Source of the DNA: Caulobacter sp.
GTDB lineage: Bacteria > Pseudomonadota > Alphaproteobacteria > Caulobacterales > Caulobacteraceae
Length of the DNA: 41,823 bases
NCBI GenBank assembly: GCA_028291055.1
Contig: JAQGIP010000009.1
Location: 1 to 41,823 of the forward strand
Direction of reading: 5' to 3'
Part shown: in pieces, positions 7,540-15,119 of the stretch
How the letters are laid out: every line of letters starts with the position of its first letter
Position numbering within the stretch: position 1 is the first letter of the stretch
Notes under the pieces: model-generated
Told to the model about the DNA's origin: nothing
Databases searched by the model: none
What the model saw: only the letters and a program-made list of their open reading frames with translations
Program-made: the position numbers and the translations under genes

Positions 7540-9339
7540 TTAGGCCTTGGCGCCGGCGGCGGGATTTTCGCCGATCAGCTTGCCGGAATTTTCATTGGCG
7601 GACAGGTAGGCGACCACATCGGCGCGCGGGCCCCACTGGTCGACGACGCCTTCGCGCAGCAGCAGCAGCTGGTCGGCGATGTTCAGCACGCCGGCGCGGT
7701 GGGCGATGATGATGATGGCCGCGCCGCGCGCCTTGGCTTCCTTCAGCGCACGGGTCAGGGCTGCTTCGCCCTGGGCATCGAGGGCCGAGTTGGGCTCGTC
7801 CAAGATGATGATCGAGGGGTTGTTATACAGCGCGCGCGCCAGGGCCAGACGCTGGGCCTGGCCGGCGGAAAGGCCGGCGCCCTGCGGACCCAGGCGGGTG
7901 TCGTAGCCGAAGGGCAGGCGCAGGATCATCTCGTGGACCCCGGCCGATTGCGCGGCCTCCACGGTCAGCCGGTCGATGTCGTCGGGATCGCCGCCGCCCC
8001 AGCCGGCGAAGCGGGAGATGTTCTCCTTCACCGTACCGGCCAGCAGGGCCGGGTTCTGGGGCAGATAGCCGATGTAGCGGGCCAGCAGGTCGCCGTCCCA
8101 GTCGCTGGTCGCCGCGCCATCGACGCGCACGGTGCCCATGTCGGGCGGGATGGCGCCGGAGATGACCCGGGCCAGCGTCGTCTTGCCGGCGCCGCTGGGG
8201 CCGATGACGCCCACGATGTTGCCGGGATCGACGCTGAAGGAGACGTTCTTCAGCAGCGCCTCGTTGCCGCCGGGCACGCGGGTGACCACGCGCTCGATCT
8301 GCAGGCGGCCGGCAGGCGCGGGCAGGCGGGTGCGCAGCGGATCGTCGGCTTCCGTGTCGTTGAACAGGCGGCAGAGGTTCTCATAGGCCGTGCGGCCCTG
8401 CATGAAGAGGGCCCAGTTGCCGACCAGCTGTTCGATCGGCTGCAGGGCGCGGGTCATCAGCACCGAGGCGGCGATGATCGAGCCCGACGAGATCTGGTGC
8501 TTCACCGCCAGCCAGGCGCCGGCGCCCAGCGCGATCGACTGCAGGAACAGGCGCACGAACTTGGTGATCGAGGAATATTTGCCGCCCAGGAACTGGGCTT
8601 CGGCGGTCAGCTGCAGGCCGACGCTGCGTTCGGCCTCCTGGCGGTTGACCAGGGCGCGGCGCATGCCGAGCGCGCGCACCGTCTCGGCGTTCTGGGCGAT
8701 GGAGTCCTGGGACACATAGGCCACGGTGTTGGCCTGGTTGGCCGCCTGCAGCCGCGCGCGGGTGGCGCGCTGGTTGAGGATGGTGATGGCCACCAGGATA
8801 CAGGCGCCGATCACCGTGATGATGCCCAGCACCGGGTGCATGATGAAGGCCACGGCCACATAGAGCGGCGCCCAGGGCAGGTCCATCACCGCGAGGGCGG
8901 CGGGGCCGCTCAGCGACTGGCGGAAGACGTCGAACTCGCGCATCGCCTGGCTGACCATGGCCGAGGCGGGGCCGCCCCGGGCCCGGGCCATCAGGCGCGA
9001 CAGGATCTCGGCCGACAGCAGCCGGTCGAGACGCAGGCCGACCCGGATCAGCAGGCGCATGCGCACGTGGTCGAGCAGCGAGAGGGTCGCGAGCGCATAG
9101 GCGATGACGGCGGTGATGTAGATCAGGGTCAGCCCGCTGCCCGTCGGCACCACGCGGTCATAGACCTGCAGCATGTAGAGGGTGGGCGCCAGGTAGAGGA
9201 TGTTGACCAGGGCGCTGAACACGCCGGCCCAGACGAAATGCTTGCGGCAGGCCGCGAGCGCGCCCTTCAGCGGTTCCGGCGCGGGGCCCGGAAACAGCTT
9301 CGACGTACGGGGGGGACCAGCTGGTGCGCGCGTATTCAA
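7540..9339 (-). CDS. Type I secretion permease/ATPase (PrtD/RsaD family ABC transporter)
   Basis: A 599-residue half-size ABC exporter with fused membrane and ATPase domains, of the PrtD family that secretes RTX proteins such as S-layer proteins or proteases. The transmembrane domain spans about residues 35-310. The nucleotide-binding domain has Walker A GPSGAGKTT, the signature LSAGQAQR, Walker B IIILDEPNSALD and the switch histidine IIAHRAG. There is no N-terminal C39 peptidase domain, as expected for PrtD. The best start is TTG at 9339, with GAGAT upstream; no ATG is suitably placed. It is first gene of the operon with the HlyD adaptor. No RTX substrate or TolC gene is seen nearby. Confidence 0.92.
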   Translation of the reverse strand: MNTRAPAGPPRTSKLFPGPAPEPLKGALAACRKHFVWAGVFSALVNILYLAPTLYMLQVYDRVVPTGSGLTLIYITAVIAYALATLSLLDHVRMRLLIRVGLRLDRLLSAEILSRLMARARGGPASAMVSQAMREFDVFRQSLSGPAALAVMDLPWAPLYVAVAFIMHPVLGIITVIGACILVAITILNQRATRARLQAANQANTVAYVSQDSIAQNAETVRALGMRRALVNRQEAERSVGLQLTAEAQFLGGKYSSITKFVRLFLQSIALGAGAWLAVKHQISSGSIIAASVLMTRALQPIEQLVGNWALFMQGRTAYENLCRLFNDTEADDPLRTRLPAPAGRLQIERVVTRVPGGNEALLKNVSFSVDPGNIVGVIGPSGAGKTTLARVISGAIPPDMGTVRVDGAATSDWDGDLLARYIGYLPQNPALLAGTVKENISRFAGWGGGDPDDIDRLTVEAAQSAGVHEMILRLPFGYDTRLGPQGAGLSAGQAQRLALARALYNNPSIIILDEPNSALDAQGEAALTRALKEAKARGAAIIIIAHRAGVLNIADQLLLLREGVVDQWGPRADVVAYLSANENSGKLIGENPAAGAKA

Positions 9340-9524
9340 GGCGACGATCTCAATAAAAAGCCGCCACCGGATGCGGCGACGGACGCTAGGCCTAAAGTAA
9401 TATCGCTAACGCCGACTGAAGTCAGCGCTAACCATCACCCTGCTATGGGGGCGCCCAATATGCCGCAACCGCTTTCCCGTCCAGAGGCCTGATGCCGCAA
9501 GGCGTCATTCCTGCCTGGGGAAAA

Positions 9525-9580
9525 GAAACCTTGTTTTGAAACAAACGAGCTTGGCCGCGACAGCAAAAGCCCAAGGTTTC
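9525..9580. repeat. Inverted repeat between type I secretion and SDR genes
   Basis: GAAACCTTG (9525-9533) and CAAGGTTTC (9572-9580) are perfect inverted copies. Nested at the left end is a second palindrome, TTGTTT-TG-AAACAA (9531-9544). The site lies 8 bases beyond the 3' end of the SDR gene and about 190 bases upstream of the secretion operon, so it may be a terminator for the first or an operator for the second. The pairing is seen; the function is unknown. Confidence 0.4.
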
Positions 9581-9587
9581 AACCCGG

Positions 9588-10388
9588 TCAAAGTTTGCGG
9601 AAGTTTGGCCCGCCCCTCGTCATCAACGACATCGACCAGTCATCGGGCAAAAGTTTGGCCAAGACCGCAATAGCCTTATTAGGCGCCCCGGTAACGCAGA
9701 TGGGGCGGTTGGCCTCGGCCGCCTCATAGCCGGCGGCGGCCACTTCGTCGGCGCCCAGCCACAGCCATTTGGGGGTCGAGCCGCTGATCTCGGCGCGGTT
9801 GCCGACCACGTCGTGGAATTCGGAATAGGTGAAGCCCGGACACAGCGCGCTCACATGCACGCCGGTGTGCAAATTCTCTAGATGCAGGCTCTGGGAAAAT
9901 CGCACCAGGAAGCTCTTGGCCGCCCCATAGAGGGTGTGGCCGGCCGAGCCGGGGACCAGACCCGCCAGGGAAGCGACATTGACGATGCGCCCGAACTTCC
10001 GCTCGATCATGCCCGGCAACAGCTTGTGGGCAAAGGCGCTGGGGGCGGTGACCATCACCTGGATGAAGGTCTGCTGGTCGTCCCAGGTGGTGTTGGCATA
10101 GCTGCCGGCCAGGCCGTAGCCGGCGTTGTTGACCAAGGCGTCGATGGTGCGGCCGTGGCTCTCGATCCCGGCCAGGATGGCGTCCGGCGCGGCCGGATTG
10201 GCCAGGTCGCCGGTCACGGTCAGCACCTCTACCCCGTAGCGCAGGGAGATCTCCGCCGACAGCGCCTCCAGCCGATCGGCCCGGCGGGCGGTGAGCGCCA
10301 GGTCATAGCCATGGCTGGCATAGATGCGGGCGAAGGCGGCCCCGATGCCGGCGGAGGCGCCGGTGATGAGGGCCAGTCGGCGGGCCAT
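9588..10388 (-). CDS. SDR family NAD(P)-dependent oxidoreductase
   Basis: A 266-residue classical short-chain dehydrogenase. The cofactor motif TGASAGIGAAFA sits at residues 8-19, NNAGYG near 90, the catalytic serine in VASLAGL near 142, and YGAAK (YxxxK) near 156-160. A basic pair (TARRADR) after the second strand suggests NADP(H). It resembles the DltE/YqjQ type of broad-specificity SDRs, but the substrate is unknown. ATG at 10388. It diverges from the vapBC operon and shares its 130-base upstream region. Confidence 0.85.
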   Translation of the reverse strand: MARRLALITGASAGIGAAFARIYASHGYDLALTARRADRLEALSAEISLRYGVEVLTVTGDLANPAAPDAILAGIESHGRTIDALVNNAGYGLAGSYANTTWDDQQTFIQVMVTAPSAFAHKLLPGMIERKFGRIVNVASLAGLVPGSAGHTLYGAAKSFLVRFSQSLHLENLHTGVHVSALCPGFTYSEFHDVVGNRAEISGSTPKWLWLGADEVAAAGYEAAEANRPICVTGAPNKAIAVLAKLLPDDWSMSLMTRGGPNFRKL

Positions 10389-10460
10389 GCGTGATCTCGT
10401 GCGGTTCAGGTTGGCCTGAGAGCGTGGACTGGCCGCTCAGGGCATTCAAGACGGCAACAG

Positions 10461-10508
10461 GGATATACAATTGACATATCCTTTGTGGGATATACCCTTG
10501 TGATATCC
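10461..10508 (+). promoter_or_regulatory. Two-palindrome operator upstream of vapBC
   Basis: Two 21-base sites lie 27 bases apart start-to-start: 10461-10481 and 10488-10508. Each begins GGATATAC and ends ATATCC, giving inverted half-sites GGATAT/ATATCC. A TTGACA at 10471-10476 inside the first site is a candidate -35 box; the -10 box is ambiguous. The second palindrome ends two bases before the GGAG ribosome site of the antitoxin gene. Paired operators of this kind fit cooperative VapB-VapC autorepression, which is established for the family; binding here is inference. Confidence 0.65.
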
Positions 10509-10520
10509 AAGGAGCGCCGC

Positions 10521-10742
10521 ATGAACCGCACAACGATCTTTCAGACCAATCGCTCGCAAGCGGTTCGGCTGGCCAAGGACGTTGCCTTCCCTGCTGGCGT
10601 GAAGGAGGTGGTCGTTCTTCGAGAGGGCGCACGTCGAGTGATCGTGCCGGCCAATGCCGTGTGGGATGACTTCTTCGATCGTGAGGGTGTCGATCTAGGC
10701 GAGCGGGTCCAACCCGCACTTCAGACGCGCGAGGACTTTTAG
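10521..10742 (+). CDS. vapB: Type II antitoxin, VapB family
   Basis: A 73-residue antitoxin that would bind and inhibit the VapC toxin beside it and repress the operon. The N-terminal AbrB/SpoVT-type swapped-hairpin domain is recognisable (TTIFQTNRSQAVRLAKDVAF, then EVVVLREGARRVIVPA), as in VapB of the MNRTTIF type. The C-terminal acidic tail (FDREGVDLGERVQPA) is the expected toxin-binding arm. ATG at 10521 has GGAG 6 bases upstream; a longer in-frame start at 10485 is rejected because it would run through the second operator. It ends two bases before the vapC start. Third-position GC is lower than in neighbours, consistent with acquisition. Confidence 0.88.
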   Translation: MNRTTIFQTNRSQAVRLAKDVAFPAGVKEVVVLREGARRVIVPANAVWDDFFDREGVDLGERVQPALQTREDF

Positions 10743-10744
10743 AC

Positions 10745-11158
10745 TTGCTTCGATACATGTTGGACACCGACCTCTGCATCCGCGTCATCCGTGACCGTCC
10801 GCCAGGTGTGCGCCCGAGATTCAACGCCGAGGCGGACGGTCTATGCGTCTCCACCATTACGCTGACCGAATTGATCTATGGCGCGGAGAAGTCGGCCCGG
10901 ACAGCGGAAAGGCGCGCCGAGGTGGACCTGTTCGTGGCGCGCCTGCAGGTCCTGCCGTTCGATGATCGCGCCGCGGGTCACGCAGCGGATATCCGGGCTG
11001 ATCTGGAGCGTCGGGGCACACCCATCGGGTCATACGACCTGCTGATTGCGGGTCACGCCCGCAGCGAAGGCCTGACGGTCGTCACCGGCAACCTGCGGGA
11101 ATTCGGGCGCGTGGAGGCGCTGCGTTCCGAAGACTGGCTGATTGCGGACATGGGATGA
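10745..11158 (+). CDS. vapC: Type II toxin, VapC family PIN-domain ribonuclease
   Basis: A 137-residue PIN-domain endoribonuclease that would cleave RNA (tRNA or rRNA in characterised members) when freed from VapB. Acidic active-site residues are visible: Asp7/Asp9 in MLDTDLC, Glu in TLTELIYGAE near residue 41, and Asp in GSYDLLIAGHA near 98. The start is TTG at 10745, which gives the usual MLRYMLDT beginning; ATG at 10757 would shorten it by four residues and is the alternative. It is translationally close-coupled to vapB. The key acidic residues appear intact, so the toxin is probably active. Confidence 0.88.
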   Translation: MLRYMLDTDLCIRVIRDRPPGVRPRFNAEADGLCVSTITLTELIYGAEKSARTAERRAEVDLFVARLQVLPFDDRAAGHAADIRADLERRGTPIGSYDLLIAGHARSEGLTVVTGNLREFGRVEALRSEDWLIADMG

Positions 11159-11167
11159 CGAGAAGGT

Positions 11168-11201
11168 GGCGCGGACGGATGGGGGATCATCGGTCCGCGC
11201 C
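11168..11201. terminator. Hairpin between convergent vapC and flavodoxin genes
   Basis: GGCGCGGAC (11168-11176) pairs perfectly with GTCCGCGCC (11193-11201), with further partial pairing inside the loop. It lies between two convergent stop codons (11158 and 11225) and can serve both directions. It has no T-run. Confidence 0.5.
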
Positions 11202-11224
11202 CTTCACGCGGCGGGCTGGGGGGC

Positions 11225-11845
11225 TTAGGCCGCCACGCTCAGTTCGATCTTTTCCGCGCCCCGGATCCAGCGGATCGCCGCGGCGCCGACGCGCTCGCCC
11301 AGCAGGCGGGCCGTCTCGCGGTCGCCGGAGGGCGGGGCGATGTCGGGGCCGACGTTGTCGGACTGGGCCATGACGCCCAGCGACGAGCCGATGCGGTTGA
11401 TCCCCTGCGGGCTGACGTCGCCCAGGGCCGCGCCGGGAGGCAGGCCCGTGCCGACCCAGACCATCCCATGCTGGGCGGCCAGGACCGAGAGGCTGGTCAG
11501 GGTGTTGAGCTTGTCGCCGGACAGCGACAGCGAATTGGTGAAGCCCGCCGCCAGCTTGTCCTTCCAGGCGCCGGTCATCCAGGGCTTGGAGGTGGCGTCG
11601 ATGAAGGCTTTGAAGGGGGCGGAGACGTCGCCCATGTAGGTGGGCGAGCCGAAGATGACGGCGTCGGCGCCGCCGATGGCGTCCAGCAGCGGGTCGAAGT
11701 CCTGGTCGAAACCCTCGACCTTGAGGACGATCGCGTCGGCGCCGGCGTCACGCACTCCCTGAGCGACGTTGTCGGCGACGACGGCGGTGTGGCCGTAGCC
11801 CGAGTGGTAGACGATGGCGACCTTGGCGGCGGCGGTGTTGGCCAT
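11225..11845 (-). CDS. Flavodoxin-family NAD(P)H:quinone oxidoreductase-like protein (WrbA-like)
   Basis: A 206-residue flavodoxin-fold protein. The FMN phosphate loop is VYHSGYGHTAVVAD near residues 12-25, the second loop is FGSPTYMGDVSAPFKAF near 65-81, and the third includes TNSLSLSGDK near 103. This is the WrbA/flavodoxin_2 pattern, suggesting two-electron reduction of quinones. ATG at 11845 is chosen because GGGAG is suitably placed upstream; an in-frame ATG at 11863 would add six residues. The Rrf2-type regulator gene lies just upstream on the same strand, making a regulator-target pairing likely. The electron acceptor is unknown. Confidence 0.85.
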   Translation of the reverse strand: MANTAAAKVAIVYHSGYGHTAVVADNVAQGVRDAGADAIVLKVEGFDQDFDPLLDAIGGADAVIFGSPTYMGDVSAPFKAFIDATSKPWMTGAWKDKLAAGFTNSLSLSGDKLNTLTSLSVLAAQHGMVWVGTGLPPGAALGDVSPQGINRIGSSLGVMAQSDNVGPDIAPPSGDRETARLLGERVGAAAIRWIRGAEKIELSVAA

Positions 11846-11896
11846 GATGGATGCTCCCTGCATTTCCCGAAGGAATAAGAAACTGTATCGGTATCA

Positions 11897-11904
11897 GTTA
11901 CGTA
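11897..11904 (-). promoter_or_regulatory. Candidate Rrf2 site upstream of the flavodoxin gene
   Basis: GTTACGTA, containing the palindrome TACGTA (11899-11904), lies about 55 bases upstream of the flavodoxin start in a locally AT-rich promoter region that also has two GTATC repeats. The same GTTACGT string occurs at the start of the Rrf2 gene (12451-12457). The shared string suggests a common operator. Confidence 0.35.
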
Positions 11905-12006
11905 TGGGGCCGCCTCGCTGGCTTCAAGAGATCAGCAACAGGATCAGGTGCAGATTTTCTGCGGCGGCGTTTAGACGCAGGCGAAGCGGCTCTGTCGGGG
12001 AAGTAG

Positions 12007-12447
12007 CTAGGCGGCCTTGCCGGCGGCCTGGGGATCGACCAGCAGGTCGGCGACCGAGATGAGGCTGAGCCGCTCGGCGGCGGCGGCGTCGGCGGCGGTG
12101 ATCGCCGCGCGCACGGCGTCGGGGATGCGTTCGCCCACCGGGCAACCCTTGACCCCGGGGGGTGGGGCGCCGAGATGGGCGCAGCCGTTCACCGCGCGCA
12201 GCACGGTGTCGAGCCTGATTTCCTGAGGGTTTTTCAGCAGCCAAGCCCCGCCGCCGGCGCCGGCGCGGGTGGCGATCAGGCCGGCTTTGGCCAGCATGGC
12301 GGTCACCCGGCGCACCACCACGGGGTTGGTGGGCATCGACGCGGCCAGTTCGCCGCTGGCCACCGCGCGGTCAGCGCTCATCGCATCCTTGTGGGCCAGA
12401 TAGGCCAAGGCGTGCGCGGCAACGGGAAATTTCTGACTGTCAGACAT
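12007..12447 (-). CDS. Rrf2 family transcriptional regulator
   Basis: A 146-residue winged-helix regulator. The N-terminal helix-turn-helix is recognisable (AHALAYLAHKD, then VASGELAASMPTNPVVVRRV and LAKAGLIATRAGAGGGAWL). The family's redox region has only two cysteines, Cys89 (NGCAHL) and Cys102 (KGCPVG), not the three that bind an Fe-S cluster in IscR or NsrR, so it is closer to the YwnA/CymR-like cluster-free branch. Thiol or quinone sensing is possible but inferred. ATG at 12447 begins MSDSQ; an in-frame ATG at 12474 is disfavoured. The neighbouring flavodoxin gene, transcribed the same way, is the likely target. Confidence 0.85.
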   Translation of the reverse strand: MSDSQKFPVAAHALAYLAHKDAMSADRAVASGELAASMPTNPVVVRRVTAMLAKAGLIATRAGAGGGAWLLKNPQEIRLDTVLRAVNGCAHLGAPPPGVKGCPVGERIPDAVRAAITAADAAAAERLSLISVADLLVDPQAAGKAA

Positions 12448-12452
12448 GATGT

Positions 12453-12465
12453 TACGTGGAACGTA
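12453..12465. promoter_or_regulatory. Palindrome at the Rrf2 gene start
   Basis: TACGT-GGA-ACGTA is a perfect 5+3+5 palindrome located 6 bases upstream of the chosen Rrf2 start codon. It shares GTTACGT with the flavodoxin promoter. The location would block translation initiation or transcription if bound, which fits autoregulation; no consensus is known to me. Confidence 0.4.
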
Positions 12466-12641
12466 GGGACGCATTTGCCGCGTTCAATGAAAATCTCGAC
12501 TCGAGACACAGGCGCCATGACCATCTTGAAATGCTGCGGCGCCGTTGAACCTTTGTTTGAATGGGTGTATCGCGCCCGCCGCACTGACGAGGAACTACCT
12601 GCGCCGGCCGTTTGCTGGCCCGGTCGTTCCGGAGGACTTTG

Positions 12642-14663
12642 ATGGCTGACGAAGCCTTGGGCGAGCCTTCCGGCGGCGCCCAGACCCCCCCGCAAGACGC
12701 GTCGGGCGCCCCCGTATCCACAGTCGACAAAGGTCACGGACCCGGCGGCGGCGCCGGCCCTCCGGCGGGCCATGACGGCGGCCACGGGCGCAGCGGCTTC
12801 ATCGCCCTGACCGTCGGCGCCATCGGCGTGGTGTTCGGCGACATCGGCACCAGCCCGCTTTATGCGATGCGCGAAGCGCTCAGCCACGTGCGGCAGGGCA
12901 CGGCCACCGAACTGGCGGTGCTGGGGGTGGTGTCGCTGGTCCTGTGGACGCTGACCCTGTTCGTGACCATCAAGTACGTCATCTTCTTCATGCGCGCCGA
13001 CAACAACGGCGAAGGCGGCACCCTGGCGCTGATGGCGCTGGCCCGAAAGGCGCTGGGACAGCATCCCGGCAAGCGCGCCACCACCGTCTTCTTCCTCGGC
13101 ATCGTCGGCGCCGCGCTCTTCTACGGCGACGGCATCATCACCCCGGCCATCTCGGTGCTCTCGGCGGTGGAGGGCCTGAAGGGCGCCCCCGGCTACGGCC
13201 ACCTGATCACCCCCACCGTCATCATCGCGATCTCCGCGGTCATCCTGGTCATCCTGTTCGCCGTCCAGGCCAAGGGCACCCAGAAGGTGGCCAACTTCTT
13301 TGGCCCCATCACCGCTATCTGGTTCTTGGTGCTGGGGGCGCTCGGCATCTTCCACCTGGCCGAGGACCTCAGCGTCTTCCGCGCCCTCAATCCCTGGTAC
13401 GGCGTCAAATTCCTGCTCGAGAACGGCTTCCTGGGCTTCGTGATCCTGGGCAGCGTTTTCCTGGCCGTCACCGGCGCCGAAGCCCTCTATGCCGACATGG
13501 GCCATTTCGGGAAGAAGCCGATCCGCGCGGCCTGGATCTTCCTGATCTTCCCCTGCCTGCTGCTCAATTATCTGGGCCAGGCGGCGCTGGTGCTGCACCA
13601 CCCCGAGGCCAAGCACGACCCCTTCTTCGCCATGGTCCCCACCTTCGCCTACTGGCCGGTGCTGATCCTGGCCACGGCCGCCACCGTCATCGCCAGCCAG
13701 GCCGTGATCACCGGCGCCTTCTCCATGACCCAACAGGCGGTCCAGCTGGGCCTGCTGCCGCGCATGGACATCAAGCGCACCAGCGAAACCCAGGCCGGCC
13801 AGATCTTCGTGCCCTCGGTGAACCAGTTCCTGATGATCGGCGTGCTGGTGCTGCTGGTGGTCTTCCGCTCCTCGCACAAGCTCGCCTCCGCCTACGGCAT
13901 CGCGGTCACCGGGGCGATGTTCGTCGACACCCTGATCTCCTATGTCGTCATCCGCCGCATCTGGAAGTGGTCGCTGCTGAAGACCGGCCTGCTGCTGGTG
14001 CCGCTGGTGCTGCTGGATTCGGTGTTCATCGCCTCCAACCTGCTGAAGATCCCGCAAGGCGCCTGGCTGCCGCTGGTGTTCGGCGCCGCCATGGTGCTGA
14101 TCATGTGGACCTGGACCCGCGGCTCGGGGATCCTCACCGCCAAGACCCGGCGCGACAGCGTGCCCCTGGCCGAGCTGATGGACATATTGCGCGCCCGCGC
14201 GCCCCACCGGGTGCCCGGCACCGCCATCTTCCTGACCAGCGACCCGGACATGACGCCCGTGGCCCTGATGCACAACCTCAAGCACAACAAGGTCATGCAT
14301 GAGCGCAATGTGGTGATGACCGTACGCACCGCCTCCACCCCGCGCGTGGCGGAGGAGGACCGGGTCAAGATCGACCGGGTGAGCGACGACTTCAAGAAGG
14401 TCTATGTGACCTACGGCTTCATGGAGAGCCCGAATCTCCCCAAGGCGCTGAACCTGTGCCGCAAGCAGGGGCTGAAGTTCGACATCATGGCCACCAGCTT
14501 CTTCTTAGGCAGGCGTTCCCTGGTGCCCTCGGCCCAGTCGGGCATGCCCATGTGGCAGGACAAGCTGTTCATCTTCCTGATGAAGAACGCGACCAATCCG
14601 ACGGACTTCTTCAAGATTCCGCCGGGACGGGTTGTCGAGCTGGGCGCGCAGGTTACGGTCTAA
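12642..14663 (+). CDS. kup: Kup (TrkD) family potassium uptake transporter
   Basis: A 673-residue inner-membrane K+ uptake protein. The N-terminal 45 residues are hydrophilic and Gly/His-rich (HGPGGGAGPP). Then comes the invariant Kup motif VFGDIGTSPLYAMREAL, the MRADNNGEGGTLALMALA segment, FYGDGIITPAISVLSA, and about twelve membrane spans to residue 470. A soluble C-terminal domain of about 190 residues follows, with the typical ending of the family. ATG at 12642 has GGAGG 6 bases upstream. It is followed after three bases by a small membrane-protein gene, so the two share a transcript. Confidence 0.95.
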   Translation: MADEALGEPSGGAQTPPQDASGAPVSTVDKGHGPGGGAGPPAGHDGGHGRSGFIALTVGAIGVVFGDIGTSPLYAMREALSHVRQGTATELAVLGVVSLVLWTLTLFVTIKYVIFFMRADNNGEGGTLALMALARKALGQHPGKRATTVFFLGIVGAALFYGDGIITPAISVLSAVEGLKGAPGYGHLITPTVIIAISAVILVILFAVQAKGTQKVANFFGPITAIWFLVLGALGIFHLAEDLSVFRALNPWYGVKFLLENGFLGFVILGSVFLAVTGAEALYADMGHFGKKPIRAAWIFLIFPCLLLNYLGQAALVLHHPEAKHDPFFAMVPTFAYWPVLILATAATVIASQAVITGAFSMTQQAVQLGLLPRMDIKRTSETQAGQIFVPSVNQFLMIGVLVLLVVFRSSHKLASAYGIAVTGAMFVDTLISYVVIRRIWKWSLLKTGLLLVPLVLLDSVFIASNLLKIPQGAWLPLVFGAAMVLIMWTWTRGSGILTAKTRRDSVPLAELMDILRARAPHRVPGTAIFLTSDPDMTPVALMHNLKHNKVMHERNVVMTVRTASTPRVAEEDRVKIDRVSDDFKKVYVTYGFMESPNLPKALNLCRKQGLKFDIMATSFFLGRRSLVPSAQSGMPMWQDKLFIFLMKNATNPTDFFKIPPGRVVELGAQVTV

Positions 14664-14666
14664 CCC

Positions 14667-15032
14667 ATGGACTGGCTTCACATCATCGGCGATGGCCTGT
14701 GGATCGCGGCGCTGTCGATCATCTGCAGCAGCTCGCTGGGCGCGTGGAAGCGTATCCCAGCCAAGGTGAAGGTGCCCATGCAGTGGGCGCGCTCTGGCAA
14801 GGTCAGCTTCCGCGCCAGCCGCCCCATCGCCCTGCTGGCGGTGCCGGTGGCCGCCTTCGTGGCGGGTATGGTCATGCTGATCGTCAACCGCAATGCGCCC
14901 GCCGACGGTCCAGACGCCCTGATCCTGTTCGGCGTGCGCGCCACCGTGCCGGCCATCCTCGCCATCGTGCATCTGCGATGGCTGCAGGCCGCGCTGAAGA
15001 CCCTGGAAGACGAAGGCGAGATCGAGCGCTAG
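14667..15032 (+). CDS. Small integral membrane protein of unknown function
   Basis: A 121-residue protein with three or four predicted membrane spans: IIGDGLWIAALSIICSSSL at 6-24, PIALLAVPVAAFVAGMVMLI at 53-72, and LILFGVRATVPAILAIVHL at 84-102. A basic stretch (AWKRIPAKVKVPMQWARSGK) lies between the first two. I do not recognise a named family. The start ATG is three bases after the kup stop, which suggests translational coupling and a possible role with potassium uptake; that is inference from position. Confidence 0.7.
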   Translation: MDWLHIIGDGLWIAALSIICSSSLGAWKRIPAKVKVPMQWARSGKVSFRASRPIALLAVPVAAFVAGMVMLIVNRNAPADGPDALILFGVRATVPAILAIVHLRWLQAALKTLEDEGEIER

Positions 15033-15119
15033 CGCTTCAAGTCTTGACCTGACCGTCGCGGCGCCCTTGAACGCGCCGACCCGCGAACCGCTGACTTCTC
15101 ACGACAAGGACTTCCGCCG

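Noticed and set aside
6148..9492. An open frame of over 1100 codons on the plus strand across the type I secretion genes
   Set aside because: It is antisense to two well-recognised proteins, its product is a low-complexity Gln/His/Arg/Gly/Val mixture, and it arises from GC-biased third positions.
12378..14300. A 640-codon minus-strand frame across kup
   Set aside because: It is the reverse shadow of the Kup gene and has biased composition without motifs.
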